In this document: piece by piece, positions 49,198 to 62,997 of the stretch
Position numbering within the stretch: the stretch's first letter is position 1
Layout: each line of letters begins with the position of its first letter
NCBI GenBank assembly: GCA_002812745.2
Contig: NCSJ02000162.1
Coordinates: 1-64,000 of the forward strand
Reading direction: 5' to 3'
DNA length: 64,000 nucleotides
From: Scytalidium lignicola
Taxonomy: Eukaryota > Ascomycota > Leotiomycetes
The notes under the pieces: model-generated
Told to the model about the DNA's origin: nothing
The model's input: only the letters and a program-made list of their open reading frames with translations
The model's database searches: none
Made by a program: the position numbers and the translations under genes

Positions 49198-50262
49198 ATT
49201 ATCCTCTGCTCTCGTTCTCGCTCTCTTCTCAGCTCGCGGCTTTTCAAACCCTCGCTCCACCGAGGCGCTAGATGCGCGCGTCAAAGTAGATGAGAGTGAT
49301 GAGAAAGGTTGTTGTCGAAGCTCTCGGGATCCTGGCCTGGAACCCCCTCTTTTACGTCGCGTAGTGATGCGGTGGTTACTACCCGGATCTGCTCCAAGCG
49401 TGACCCGTGCTGGGGAGAGAATGGGGGTGGATACCGGCGGATATGGTGGAGTGTGTGATGTCTGGTCGAGGGCGGAGGGTGGAGAAGCCTCCCAATATGA
49501 AAAGGCAGGCTGCTGCTTCGGTCGCAGCAGGGCTACCAAGCTGGGACTACTACTTGCGAGTGCGGCCTTCCCGAACTGTAAATGTGCCCTGAAAAGTACG
49601 AGCCTGCGTGTACTCTTGTTCCTAGGTAGACGGAGTTTTGGGGTTGGGGTTTGTGTTGTATTGGTTGTGATGTGTCTATGAGGGTGTGTCTGTGTGTATG
49701 ATGCTGGATGGTAATCTTACAATATTTCGTCGCAGCTCGTCCGCGGAGCAATTCCAGATCCAGATCCAATCTCGAAGAGGACGTCAGGTCTGCAAGGGCC
49801 TAACTATCGGATCCAAAGGTGGCTCTCGTCTTTCGTCCGTTGTCGTAGTCGTCTTTATCTTCTTTTTGTTTGTGTGTGTGTCTCTCTCTCTTTCACTCTT
49901 GCGTTCTCCTTGAAAATTCGGGATAATGCTCGTCTCCTTGGTCTTCGTTCTTGATCAATAATCAACAATCGAGGCTATTAGGTGGCTACTCCTGCTGCTT
50001 TCTCCTCGTAGAATTAACGGCCCACAGACTCCAAGGTTGCAGTCAGACCGTGGGAATGCCTGATCTCGATCTCTCCGCCGGCCACCAGATGGCAAATGAG
50101 CAACGCCAGGTCTCCAGATGGCGTCGGCCACGGACTTCGCAGGCTCGGACAACCTTACGATCGACGTGCTGCGGGGCCACTTGCTGTTGCTTGCAGCTAG
50201 GAGACGCGGATTTCGTGCGCCGCCCCGTGCACAAGCGGGATGACCGGGGGCTGTAGATTATG

Positions 50263-50305
50263 TGCTTGCTTGCTTGCTTGCTTAAAAGAAAGAAAGAAAG
50301 AAAAA
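50263..50305. repeat. adjacent (GCTT)n and (AAAG)n microsatellites
   Basis: Five GCTT units run straight into four to five AAAG units, so one half is a partial inverted copy of the other. Non-coding. Confidence 0.85.
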
Positions 50306-53300
50306 CCCGCAATCGGGGTTGGTTATGTCAGACTTATCAAGGCACTTTGGATGCTGTTCTCGGTCGCCGGTCAGAACACACGCACACATGCAAATACACA
50401 CACGCACACACACCCACGAGCTGAAAGATTGGGTCCAGCTAATTGATAGATTAAAATAGGTTATTATCGGTGAGCTATGCTTGCTGACAAGTGGCGGTGT
50501 GTAAAAAGAAAGGCTTTCGATTAGTTGTTGGTAGCGATAGTAGCCTCGTGGTGAAGGAGGCGTAACAGACGCCTTTAAAACTGATGTGGTAATCTAGGAG
50601 GGATCAATCTCCCCTTGGTCCCGAGAAATTGGGTAGAGATGATGTAGAGCGAGCGGTACACCGATACCACCGATACCACAGGGTGTGTGGCACGTCAAAT
50701 GTGTAGACTAAAACGGGCTGTAGGTATGATGGTGCAATAGGTAACGGCTGATTGAGGTGCTCTTGTGGAATTGATACTCTCGCAAAGCTTTGAGAAAGTT
50801 TACTTTTTTGGAGTCACCTAGCTTGGGTGTCCAACATGTATATATACAGACAGCTCTCTACTGAAATTGGCATCAGGCGTCGAAGACCGAAGTGCTGGAC
50901 TGCCGCGGGCTAGGATCCCAGGTGTCTACGGAAAGCAAATAATACGTGGTGAAGATCCCATGCGACAACCTTCTGGCCGAGGCTGCTTTGATCATCAACC
51001 ACGTAGAAACTCGTGCTGGTCTGGGATTGGATTCTCCTGCCAACTTGGGATGGAGAGCAGGCTCGTGCAACATTCTCTAATCGGGTTTAGGACCCTAGTG
51101 CAGACCCAGCAGGTTGTGCAAAGATAGAGGCTTTTCAAAACGTCCTTGGATCTGGGATCATTACGGTAGATGAAGCAGAGGTAGGCAGAGGCAGAGAGAG
51201 AGAGATAGAGAGAGGCATGTAGGTTCCAGCAAAGGTTGTCTGGTCCGCTGCCGTCCAGGCTCTTCAAGCTCTCTGTGTTTTTGCCTGGATCAGACCACGC
51301 AATGGTCACCAATGGCCACCAATCTCCTGCCGCAGCGCACCGTATAGCAGAAAAAGAAGGCGGATATCATGGCCCTGGCCAAGGCAAAGCGGCCAGGAGA
51401 GTGGACAATGCATAGTTGTTCAATGCAGCGAGCCGACACTACAACTCCTTCTTCCGTCTCGGGCAGCGTTGCCACAGAGAAGGTTCGCATGCAGGAACCA
51501 CTCAAGCATCTGAAGCACCTCCATCGACGACGAGGGGCAGCATCCTGAAGCCAAACTGACCCACCCAGGGAAATATGACAGATCGTAATTTTTTGGGTAC
51601 CGTGCCGGTAGATTTGCCCTGGGCCTTGCACGGAGCCTCGCAGAGAGAGCTAAAATCCACCAGGGGGGGTGGAAAGTTCGCGATACACGTACACACTGTA
51701 CGGCTCCGGGGAAAAGGGTTTTGCAGCTTGTTTTTTCTCCCAAGAGTAACGAGCGTCGTATTGCTCCTCCAACGGTCAGGCCGTGAAACTGGAAAGAAAA
51801 GAGAAAGCAATTCGGGCCTTATTGGCGATAATGGGGCAGCAGTCCGGCATCCAATGAGGGTGCGAAGATGGCCCAAAGATTCGATGTCTGTCGGGGGAGG
51901 AAGATGCGTCTCCTGGAGTGGGAAGGTCATCTGCGCACCACCAGGGGCGGCCTCTCGGTACCGATTCAATAGGCTGCCGCGGCGGACAAGAGTGGACTGC
52001 AACTGCTACGCTGCGCCGCCACCAGAAGAGCATAGTTACGCTGCCCCGTTGTGTGTGAAACTCAATAATACCCGTCCGCATAAGTCCACGCTCCAAAAGT
52101 ACTGATCTTGGGATCTCAGATCACGCAAGGCTCTCCCGTATCAGATCCGTCTGGAGATTCCCTGAGGAACCATGGGGGAAGCTAACTAAAGCCTGACTGT
52201 CTGGAGGATACCCAAGCATGGGGTCATTGAACCAGCCGGATGGGGTCGAAACAGCTCAACAAGAGCTTCCCAGAGCCAGAGCAGGCGGCTGCTCCTTCTA
52301 CATGGCCACGAACTGGTCTACACAAGACGGCAAGCTCCAGATTCTCCAGCTCGAGTCAGGAAACACTGACAACTCTCCCAATTGGAACTGCCTTCTTCAT
52401 CGTTTTCCTGAAATGGATGAAGCTTCGAGGTGCTTTCACTATGGAGATTAGTGTTGGCGGGCCTCCATTGGGGATTGATGGGCGTTAGGGTGTGATTGCA
52501 TACACAATTCTCCTCGCGATACGCTTACTCACTCAACTCTAAGTCGACGCCTCGTTTTTGCCTCGTTCCATGGCTCCAGCAGTCAGCAAACAAAAGGAGA
52601 AATGCTCGTGGATGTAACATCTAGCCTTCTGCATCCATCTTCCCCACCACTACCAAAACNAAAAAAAGACGCATCCAACTAACCGGACGACCGCCAATAC
52701 CACAGGCTCTCTGAGACATCTGGAATTTTCAGTGTCATGTTCGAGAAATCCGGACCGTCTAGGACCAGCATGCCGGGACAGCGAGGTAGCATTTTGACCT
52801 TGAAGCTTCGGAATTTCGGTTTGTCCAACGTCGGGCTATTTCTTCAGGAGACTTCCATGATATTCATGCCACGGCATCAGTGGCAAGTCTTACCTTGGAT
52901 ACACTGGGGAACTCCGTCCAAAAATAAACCAAAAAAGCAATACATAATCAGCAGCGAGGCTACTTCCCTCAACGATCAACGATGACATCAGTGAACTAGC
53001 CCGGAATAACTGAAACTAGAACTGACTCGCATGACGAGCCACGAACAAAGACAAATGACGGAAGCAAGAGCGAGTCCGCAAAACATGACAAAGGAAACGG
53101 CAGCTATAGCCTAGGTCTGCATACAGATAAAGTAAGGGTCCAACCTTTTCCAGATGTGTGAATCCAGCGATTTGCATCAAGGTTAACCTGCCACCTTCCT
53201 TCACACCACCCTTTACACAAAGACATACACACACACATACACACACAACAGCAGGTCAAAGAACGGAACTGCAACCTCACTCGCCCCGAGCTAGTGATAA

Positions 53301-55260
53301 TGTCTGGCATAAGCTATCAATAAGGATGGAACGTCTGCTTCCGTACTGCAACTGTCCAGAAGCTATTTAGAATGCGTTTCCAATACTCCTCTGTGTGGTC
53401 CTTTCCTCAGTCACGCTCTCATGCCACATCCTGCACGCTGCCATTTTCTATACATTTCACTCATATGCTCATATATGCTCACCACGTGAATCTCGGCTGA
53501 ATGAACAACTCAGCACCTCTTTCTCCTTTGGAGTACGGCAATTTTTGGTGGAAAGATGCAGAAAAGGAATGCAGGAGAGCCTTACCTTGCCCTAGCTAGC
53601 TTTACACCCACTAACTCTACCGAGAGGCACCATACAAATGTCAATCTCCGTCAACTTCTACGAGATTTTTTGTTAGCGTAGCCGTCACCAAAAAGGCTTA
53701 GGCCGGCGAGAAATTGGGGGTAAAACGGTCGATTGCGATATCCTGGGCCATCTGGACCAACATCCTGGCATCCTGACCATTTTGCGGTGGAGGAAAAAAA
53801 GAGATCAAGAGATACCTGGTGTGCCAGGGGGTGGTTGGGAAAATTTGGGTAAGCCATATGGCCTGCAGGAGTACGGTATTCGGAACCCTCTCTCCATCCC
53901 GTCGCTCGCTCATCGGCGACTGATTTGCAACACGACGTCTCAGCAGGAAGATGGCGTACCGGATCGGCTCGAGGAGCCTTAAATCAGGGCTTGCTGGTTT
54001 TCCAGGCGTCTGGAATTGGCCATTGAACTGCGACTGCGACTGCGACAGCTGACGGGTGCGCACGCAAACATCAGCAGCCGTGGTCACTTGAAGGGAGAGA
54101 GTTCTCAGCGTGAATCCGGGAGCACCATCTGCGGCCCTCCCTGTCTGCAGGAGCCCAGGGTAGCTGTACAGCACCGTACATCAACCGTACTGTACTGTAA
54201 CTGTAACTGTATTTCCGCTGGTGAACTGTCACATTTCACATCCCAGCAATCTACCATTGGGGGTGGAGGGGGAGGGAGGGGGAGTCGCACAGCAGCCGTC
54301 GCAGCCCGCAGTCTTTTTTTCCCCCTTCCCTTTCTTTTCCCTAGGAGCTTGGGCCGTTACATGCCTGCTCCTTCTGCTGCTACAGTACGGTAAAGTTCCT
54401 TCCATGTGATGGACGTGACCATACCGTATATTAGAGTGGAGTGTCGGGGTTATTTGATGGGGGGGGGAGGGAAGCTGATAGAGGGAAAGGCATCCGGGCA
54501 ACAACACAACACAAGGTTTTGGACCGGGGCTGGTCGAGTGGAAAATTGGCTTTTCCGCTGAGAGCACGTCCCCGGTGTGGCCGCCAGCCCCAGGGATGCC
54601 CGGTTCGGGCCTAGTGTGTGATGGCGCAAGCACGGCCAGGATCCAGCCACGCCACACCCAGAAAGAAAAACCAAACCCTTCCAATTCCCCCCATCCCGAG
54701 CACAGGTTGCAGGAAGGCACGACACGAAAAGGAAGCGGCCGGGTGCTGGCCCCAGGCCACCAGGCGCTTATCTCTCTGGTGGTGCATCCGGATCATCGAA
54801 GCCGGGCGGCGCGCGGTCCTCTTAGTCCATCTTGCTCATCTTCTTCCTTCTTAGTCCTTCCTCCTCCCCCTGAACGACTCCTGGGCCCCTCCCTTAGCTC
54901 CCAGCGCCCGTGACGCAGGTTATTAATCCGCCCCTGGACCATCCGAGCAATCCCAGCAGCCACTGGCCTCAACGGTGCAGCAACAAGGGCAGGGCAGGGC
55001 AAGTCGGAAGGAAAGCTGGTCAACCAAAAAAAAAAACAAATCTATCAAGAAAAAGAAAGACGGGGTGGAAAACAGAAAAGGGAGAGAGAGAGAGGAAAGA
55101 GCAGACGAGGATTGCCGTGGGCTCAATTAAAACCAGGAGTCTACAGTTTACAGTACTGTACAGTGACAGTGGCAGATTACGACCGACCGGTGTGATGTCC
55201 GTAGTGGAATCACAGTACTATCTATACTCGCCCAATTACTCGTCGAAATGAACAACCACA

Positions 55261-55306
55261 CAAGGCAAGACAAGACAAGACAGGACAGGACAGGACAGGA
55301 CAGGAT
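55261..55306. repeat. (ACAAG)n/(ACAGG)n minisatellite
   Basis: Pentanucleotide array that changes from CAAGA units to CAGGA units after three repeats. Non-coding. Confidence 0.85.
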
Positions 55307-58300
55307 GAGGCAAAAGCGCATCCAGCGGGGCATCCTTCCGTCCTCCGCTCAAGTCCCTTCTCTTTCCAATCCTCCCATATCTCTCCAATCAAATCATATG
55401 CAATCAAATCCAAATCCAACTGCACAAGGACTTAATAAACTCGCATACGAGGTAGGTACGGTACTGTACAGTACATGATCACGGCCATCCTCATCAGGAT
55501 GATTGATGACTTACATATCCCCAAATCATGCTGACGTGGATCCTCAAGCCTTGTGTGGGACGACAAGTGGATGGTAACCGGTCGGTAGATGATGCGCATA
55601 TGGAGGCTGTCCGGTGCATAGAGTGCATAGAGTGCAGAGAGTGCAGAGAGGGTGCAAGAGGAAAGCCCTCGCTATTGGCTCGGGATACGATTTGACATCT
55701 AGGACGGAGATCACCTCGCTGGATAGAGAAAGTGTTCCTTTTTCCTTTTTCTTTCTTTGGCTGAGGTTTCAGAGAACCAGTAAAACCAGCAGGTTTCGAG
55801 GTTTCGACAGGGCAGCAACTCATGATGGTAGCGCCCTTTCTGCTTTTCCCGAGCGGAACCATCGCCGCAACTTAAATTTCGAGGCTGGCTTCGCGAAAAT
55901 TGCTCGCGGTGCGCGGCGGTAAGCTCGAGAGCCCTCTGCAAAGTACGTCCGTACAATAGAATAATTTACTTGCTGCTAATTAACCAGCATTTAACAGGGT
56001 CGCTCTCCATTCTCCGCTCAAAGCCAGAATTCATTTTCGTGAGTGGACACCAAAGTCTGGGCCTTCCTTCCTTCCTCTCTCCACTCCGAGATTGGAGCCT
56101 GCCTTTACCGCCCATCAACCACCAGCCACCAACCACCATTCCTTTTCGAAAGAGATGTCCGAGTCTTCCTTCTTACGCTCTAGCTAGCCTGATCCTGATA
56201 TCCTGATATCCCGATCTACACCAAAAGCTATCTGTGCACCGAACCTCACACACCCAGGTCTTACAAAAGCACAACCCCCTTGTCCGGCATTCCAAGCTGA
56301 CGAACGCCTCCTAGCAACTGGACGAACCCCGTCACGAGCTCTGTGTTCCATACGACGTTACGCTGGATCGTTGTTTGTACACACAAAACACACAAAACAC
56401 TGCCTCATCACACAATCTCAACAACAACGATCTCTCCGATCAGAAGCAATGAAACAAGAAAGTCCGAGATCCATGGTTACAATTAAATTCCCCGATAATC
56501 CCAAATGTCCAGGATTGCCCCTCAACACATCACGGTGTACCGTGTTACGTGCAAGACACGTCCAGACCGTTGTTGAGACGGCTACCTGCAGGTTTAACCA
56601 GCATTCAAAGATTTTTATTTCACTTTATCTTTTTTTTATTCCAGATGCAAAACGGCCCCTTGCATCTTCCTACAAAAATGGATAACTTTTCCTGCCCTAG
56701 CCATCGTCGTGGCGCGCGAGGGTTTTCGTATATCATTGCCTTGGTGCCGAGCTGCTGGGTCCCAAGAGAAAAGGGGGAGGCATACGTTGTGCTATGCTAT
56801 CGTTAGGATCGGAAGTTTATTGTCCAATGGATTCAGAGGCCCTGGACAGATGACCAGACTCGAAACATGGCGATGATGGGAAGCAGCAGCAGTCTGCAGC
56901 AAGGCAGAGTGAGCCTCTGGATTTGAGTACTCGAAGTGGAAGAGTGTGCTTTTTGTCAACCTAGGAAAACGCGGTTTGACCAGGCGGTTAACCAGGCACT
57001 CGGGACCACTTGAGAGATAATCAGAGAAGTAAGTGAGAGTTGCATCTTTCTATCTTTCGTCACTACCACTTCTTCACCTTCATTTGCTTGCCATGGGACT
57101 AGAGGTAGTCAGGGAGTCTTCCCCGCTAATATCCTCTTTTTTTCCCCATGTCACCACACTTTTCCTCTCTCCATAGTCACAAAACTCTCCGAGATCTATA
57201 GTGCCACATCAGGCTCCACTATTCCTTCGTGGTCTCAAAAAAACCTAGTCCTCAGTGGCTATTTTCTCTCAAATTTTCCACGCCTTTCCACACAACATAT
57301 TAGGATCGACTGTACAACTCACTATAGCATGAAGAGGCGATGCGGTAAAGTAACGGTAACGGTAACGGTCACCGCCAGCGAGCATTATCGGGCTGGAATC
57401 AAAGGGGCCACCTCAGATCCAGTCATATGCCTGGGTGCTTTGGCGTACCCCCTGCTGTACAAGGCCAGCAGCACACGACGTGATCTAGTTGTTTCACTCA
57501 CTTCTATCCTCTCATTGCTTGCTTCGCGTTCTTCACACACTCAGGATCTTCTTCCTCCGCTAACGAATCAGGGTCAGGTCATCGTCCTTGAGTGGCAATG
57601 GACCAGACATCATCATCGGACACCAGAGCCCGATGATTCCTCGGGTGTGATGTGTTTCCATTCCGCCCTGCAAATAACCTCCACTCGCCTTACTTACGTA
57701 CATGTATGTTCAATGCTGTCTACCTATGCGTATGTATGTATGTCTGTATGTCTGTGTGGTGTGTGTGCCAATTATAGACGCGTTATCTTAATGCCTCCTT
57801 GCTTTTCCTTGTTTCTTTCTTGGGTTTTCTTTACCCGACAGGCCTTTGCCTGTCATATGATACACTGCAGCCGGGGAAGATGTCTTCTGCACGTTTCAAC
57901 GGCTTTTTGGTTAGTTTCTTGTTCGGGTTGGGCTTGTGATTCTCGGTGAGTGAGTGTGTGCTGGCATCGGTAGACTAAATTAGCTCACGTCTCGTTCTCT
58001 GAAAGAAGGATTGCGTGCATATTCATTCCTCTTCTGAGGGGTGAGTGAGGTTGGAGTAAAACATCCGTAAGGCGAATTTCTTTATCGTTTATGCCGAAAA
58101 TGAGTGGGTAAGTAAGGCTCTCTTTTGTGTATTGTGCTGTGTTTTGTTGCTGAGTGGTGCTGTGCTGTGTCATGTTGTTGCGCTGTATTCTGCGTTGTCC
58201 ACTGACCAGGATACCACAATTCTCAGAAATGCGAGATTTGTGAAACGATTCTTTTACATGCTGTTTGTATTTGTGTTGTTTGATGTTGTCAAAAGTAAAT

Positions 58301-61300
58301 GAGGACCTTAAATAACTAGGGGGTAGAATCGGATGACTAATCAATGGTTCTCTCCTCCTTCTGGTCCATCATTATTTTCTTTGAGATGGAAATGAGGATA
58401 GGTGAGATGAGTGAATGTGCTGGATATTCTTAATTATGAGTATTTTATTCCTTGGATAAACCCGTTTTGAGAGTAAGGCCCTTACTTTCTTTTGTTGGAC
58501 TGGTTTCATTTCTGAGAATAGCTCTCCTTTCAGAAGAGAGAGAGAGAGAGTATATCAGTCGTCTCTCTATCCACAGTGAAGATGGATGATGGTATTTATA
58601 CACCAGCGCAAACGATAACCCAGATTGAAATCATGAACTGGTAACTTACTGTGTAAACCTATTCTGCTCAAGGGGCAAGGTACTACTCTGTGTCTGTGGC
58701 TTGCTCACGATGTTACCTCGAAGTGTGAGAGTCATACTCCCCAGAGTCGACAATCGTAACCACCATCACTACAACACCACCATTAGCAGTACGGTGTAGT
58801 GCCGGTGCGGATACACATAACATACATACACACAGACATAGATGCATTCACGTACATGTACACATACACACAAGCTTAAGTAGGAAGAAGGAAGGGGATG
58901 GAGATGGTGTAGCTGTAGCTGTAGCTGTAACTGTGTCCATTTGTGTATCGATAGGATCCTTTCTACCCCTTTTTTCTTCTTTCCTTTTCTGCTACAGGAT
59001 TAAATAGAGCTGTATGGAAAGGGCAGGTGAAAGGAGGTGGAATTTGTACGTGATTCTCCGAAACGAACCGAAGGGGACAAAAAGAGGTGAGGGGAGAAGA
59101 CGATCTTGGAGGATAGTATTGGTGATGATGATAGTTGATGCTATTTGAGGTATGGAAAGTCCCTTCCTTGCTTCTTATTTTCTCTGCCTCCTCTTTATTG
59201 GGTTGAATTGCGAAAGAACAGCTTTTTTTAGGGCTTCACGTTTCTCCATCTCTAATCCATTAATATATCTAGAATATTTTCTATTTTCAAGGTCCNTTTT
59301 TTTGGGTTTTATAACCTTTTAGGTTTTATCCAGAGCTGAAGGACACTTTGGACGGGGGGTGGGAGTTTCTTCATACTCTATAGGTATCGTGCATTTACTT
59401 AAGGCTGAATTGACACTTATACACACTGTCACAGGCTTTGTTTAGAGTGATGAGACTAATACTTTGTAGAATGATTAGAAGACTCGTCTCCGTTCATTGT
59501 TCGATGGTCACAAAAACAGAATCATTCTCGGAGGAAAATATTATAATGCTGGTGATTAATTCGATTAAGTCGCAAATCTATAGATGTATTGCTAAGGTAT
59601 GGATTGTATGAAATATTCATCTCTCCACAGATAGTTGAAAGAAGGAGCTATACTAATATAATATATTTTCTAGAAACAACAATTGTAAGTCTGGAGAGAT
59701 ATCTAGCCAAGAAAGATGGCTCTCTTTTAGATTCAGTGCCTGGACTAATTTAAAGTACGTCTACTACTTCTTCTACTACTTCTTCCATACTTCATAAGTT
59801 TTAAAAGCGTTGGTCGATATTCTAATTGCTGGATATAGAAGATAATGGATTGCTTTCATAGAAAGAAAGGAACGCCTCTATCCCCCAGCGGCACACCAAA
59901 CAATACTATTGCCTATCTTCCACAACTGAGATGATGCCTTTCACAGAAAATGAGCTGCAATCTGAACCTGTTAGTCCTCTTGAAAAGCGCCAAGGTCGCA
60001 ATCCTAGATTCCTCCATTTAACCAAGGGATAGTTTTAGTCGTGGTCTATATATTGGGTGGTTGGTGGCGAGGGCTTTGGGGAATCCTGTGAGTTAAATTT
60101 ATGAAGCAACGGAAGAGGTCTCTGTCCAGGGGCTTTTACAACAGGAACAAATGGTATATGATGAATATGCCTTCTCTGGTGAGGCCAGAAATATCGAGCT
60201 GCAGAAGATTGGTAGTTCTTATCAAGCTTGTCGACAATTTATATTTGAATATCTGATCTAATATTGATTGGGATTTCTTCAAACTTTGAGCTGCCTTCTG
60301 GGGTAAACTCTTTGATTCGCCGATGTTTTAGAGATTGTTATAATATATATCATCAACTTTGAAATTTAAGGCACTATATCCGGCTAAATTGAAACACTCT
60401 CCGTTTTGCTGGTATGAATTCGAGAAACAAGCAATATCTAGAGTTTATAGTGTCTTGCAGATGTTTAACTAGGTCCCATACCCCGAATACTTCCTTTTGA
60501 CACTCTATTACAGCCATGACATAGATTAATAAGTTACAAATGATGAAAATAAGTCTTCAAAAGAAACCAGTAGAAAGAGAGACTTAGCACTGATGATTAT
60601 GAAGACAATAAAGAAGTGATAAAATTTGTTTCCCAGATACGGAGTTTATAAGAAGGGAAATTTATATCGGAAACACCGCCTAACTTACTCATTTTCTTCC
60701 CAACAATACCTAAAGAGATCGAGTTGATCTACAGTGGCAATGCAGGTTGAACTGAAACAACTCCAACAGTCCCCTCAATCGTCATATATTACATGATCAT
60801 CTCTTGTCTACCGCCTTCTCGGTCGCAATGGTATTTGGATATATACTGAGAGGATCCCTTGACACCAACCTCAATTCACCCTACACTTGTTGAAATGTTT
60901 TAGAATTAGTTTCGGGGCAGCCTAGTAGATACCAGCAGTTTGGAACTAAACACTAATATTGATAATATCCTTAAGGGTTTTTCTTGCCCTATTTTCCTCA
61001 GTCAGGTACACAATTACACATCTCTGCTATGGTCATCACGGATCTCCTCTGTTGAAAGAACATTGAGAATAATTATAGTAGCAAGAACGACAACAATGAT
61101 TTTTGAATAATGAGTTGCTTCTTTTAGAAGAGCTAAGGCACGACCTAGCTTTATAAATGTGTTCGGGTTACATTTTTCTCCAGAACATTTTTCTTCGACA
61201 TATTGAGGTTATAGAGACTATGTAGTACCTACAAGAATTCAAACAGCTGTCAGATTCCAGAATTCGACATACTATGTCTACTATAACTTCCGGAGTCGAA

Positions 61301-62158
61301 TTGATTTCTCTTGAATATGGAAACAAAAATGAGCCAGGCTGTTAGTAAGGAGTAAACCACACTTTAGAGTGCTGTACTCCAATTTATGAAGATAAGACGC
61401 AAATATGAGAGACGGAGAAGACGAAGGTGGGTTTGGGTTGGTGTTGGGAAAATTATTTGGGAAGAAAATTATTTCTCTACGGTCAAATGAGATCCTAATA
61501 TGAGATGAGTGTTGAAGAGATCCTTGTATGAGAATGACCGAGGCGCTTCCACGCCTTTTTCGTTGATTCAAGAAAACGTTTAGCTGCTTATTTTCACGCC
61601 GATAGAAATGATAAGACCTTGACAGATTTCGATTGATGAACGTTAAGACATCATCAAATATGTTAGTGAGATTTACTGACAGTAAGATAGCAATGAGCAG
61701 CCACTTCCCCCAGATAAAAGGCATTTAGCACTTCATGGTAGAGCAAAAGGTAATTTCAATACCATATTCAATATTGAGGCAAGGTTTCCACCTTGTGTAA
61801 GATTATCCTACAAAATTTAATATCCTTCTGGACATAGTTTGACATCGTGTCAATTATCGCGAAGTGATATCGTGAAAAGGATCCACATTGTCCTCTGGTA
61901 TTTCCAGCTAGAGCGGAGGAAACGATGGCCATGATATATTACCACGCTAGGTAATTTTGTCGCAGGATTAGAGTATAAGGCTTACGCCTAGCCTTTTAAC
62001 CCCTGTCAATTTGCCTGCAATACCTTTCTTCATAATTAGGTCTACAGCTTGACCGAAACATATAGGGCAGGGTATCAACCGGCCACAACCAAGCAGACTT
62101 GATTATAATCTGTGGTCAGATACTCTTATGACATCCTAGAGCTCTCTCAAATAACATT
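58301..62158. other. AT-rich gene-free stretch
   Basis: Second part of the desert, clearly more AT-rich than the first. Only short frames; the longest (61281-61724, minus) has no signature and AT-biased codons. A TGTAGC-type tract lies at 58910-58935 and an N at 59296. It may include decayed mobile DNA, but no ends or coding motifs were recognised. Confidence 0.5.
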
Positions 62159-62997
62159 CTAACGAGTCCATTCAATGCCAAAAAATCTGGTCTTGCTCTT
62201 GGCCGAGCTATCTGGTTTACCATCTGCGTTTTCCAGCCATATCCTCTGATGCCCCTTAATATCCACAGCAAGATATTTGTAGATGAATTCGTGATCCGAT
62301 GGTCTCTTGATCATGTGCATGTTTACTACGCCGGTATTCAACGGTCCTTCGACCTGCATTGGAAGTTAGATGTTGTTCAAAGGATAGCTTGCAGTGCACC
62401 CACGTTGAAATGCATTTTCAAATGCTCGACACCTCGCTGGTCTTTCTGGATGGTTGACCTTCATAACACCATTAGCATACTTCGAGTCGAAAGCTTTTAA
62501 ATATACATACGCAATTGGTCGCGCTCTCCTCCATTTACTCCAAGTTGGCTCGCCGTAGGCTGTAATCTTTTTGCTATTACCTAGTAGTTCAATGCATCGT
62601 GGGTCCTTCTTGACCTGGTCCACAGCGCGATTGAAGTGACTAGTTTTGCTGTCTGGGGAAAAAACATCCGTATACATAAAATATGCTACGCCGCCCTACA
62701 TGACTTTAGCAAAAGTTAATGAGATGAGTGATTGTCAAGACTAACAGTTAAAACAGTCCCCAATATTATAAAAGTAAAATTAAATGTCTGTTGTGTAGTC
62801 CTTGCCACCTTCTCTCGTGTAGATAATTCTCCCCATGCGACTCTCCCATCATCGTTCAAAGCTGTGACTTGCTTTCTTCTAGACGTTGGCCTGGTGGTGC
62901 CAAGGCCTGTTTGCGTTGCATAGAATCGCGCAGCAACAATTGGTCGCAGTGTTGAAGGAATGTTAAAGAGAGGAATGGGTCGACTGATTGGAAGCAT
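62159..62997 (-). CDS. TIM21: mitochondrial import inner membrane translocase subunit Tim21
   Basis: Four exons: 62997-62746, 62695-62511, 62458-62404 and 62353-62159; introns 50, 52 and 50 nt; 228 residues. The N-terminus MLPISRPIPLFNIPSTLRPI is followed by VAARFYATQ, a mitochondrial presequence. Residues about 73-95 form the transmembrane helix (FTFIILGTVLTGGVAYFMYT), split by intron 1. The intermembrane-space domain contains YTDVFSPDSKTSHFNRAVD, AYGEPTWSKWRRARPIA, then after intron 2 STIQKDQRGVEHLKMHFN and after intron 3 VEGPLNTGVVNMHMIKRP. It ends GHQRIWLENADGKPDSS and FFGIEWTR. Tim21 docks the TIM23 complex to TOM and to respiratory supercomplexes. Intron 2 ends in the less common aag acceptor but has a tgctaat branch site, and the join restores the conserved sequence. 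Confidence 0.93.

Larger units (their letters stand above)
48019..58300. other. gene desert upstream of the NDT80-type gene, moderate GC, microsatellite-rich
   Basis: More than 10 kb without a frame that resembles a gene; frames on both strands overlap one another and lack signatures. Low-complexity tracts: GT-rich 48581-48671, GAA 49161-49197, GCTT then AAAG 50263-50305, CA-rich 50380-50420 and 53216-53250, ACAGG-type 55261-55306, GTGCA-type 55611-55656. GTACTGTAC-type palindromes at 54187, 55149 and 55460. The first part may be the leader and promoter of the NDT80-type gene; the rest could include non-coding RNA genes, which cannot be seen here. Confidence 0.55.

Noticed and set aside
48500..58300. 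Many plus- and minus-strand frames of 60-206 codons
   Set aside because: They overlap on both strands, run through microsatellites and show no motif, signal peptide with a continued domain, or consistent splice structure.
59931..60032. 33-residue frame with an internal Lys-Arg, reminiscent of a processed peptide precursor
   Set aside because: No signal peptide, no repeat of the supposed peptide, and only one dibasic site.
60035..60238. Minus-strand open stretch with protein-like composition (about 67 codons)
   Set aside because: No start codon, no clear splice partners and no family; could be an exon relic but cannot be supported.
61281..61724. 147-residue minus-strand frame in the AT-rich desert
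   Set aside because: Hydrophobic start but AT-driven residue use, no recognised domain and no supporting neighbours. Long AT-rich gaps produce such frames by chance.
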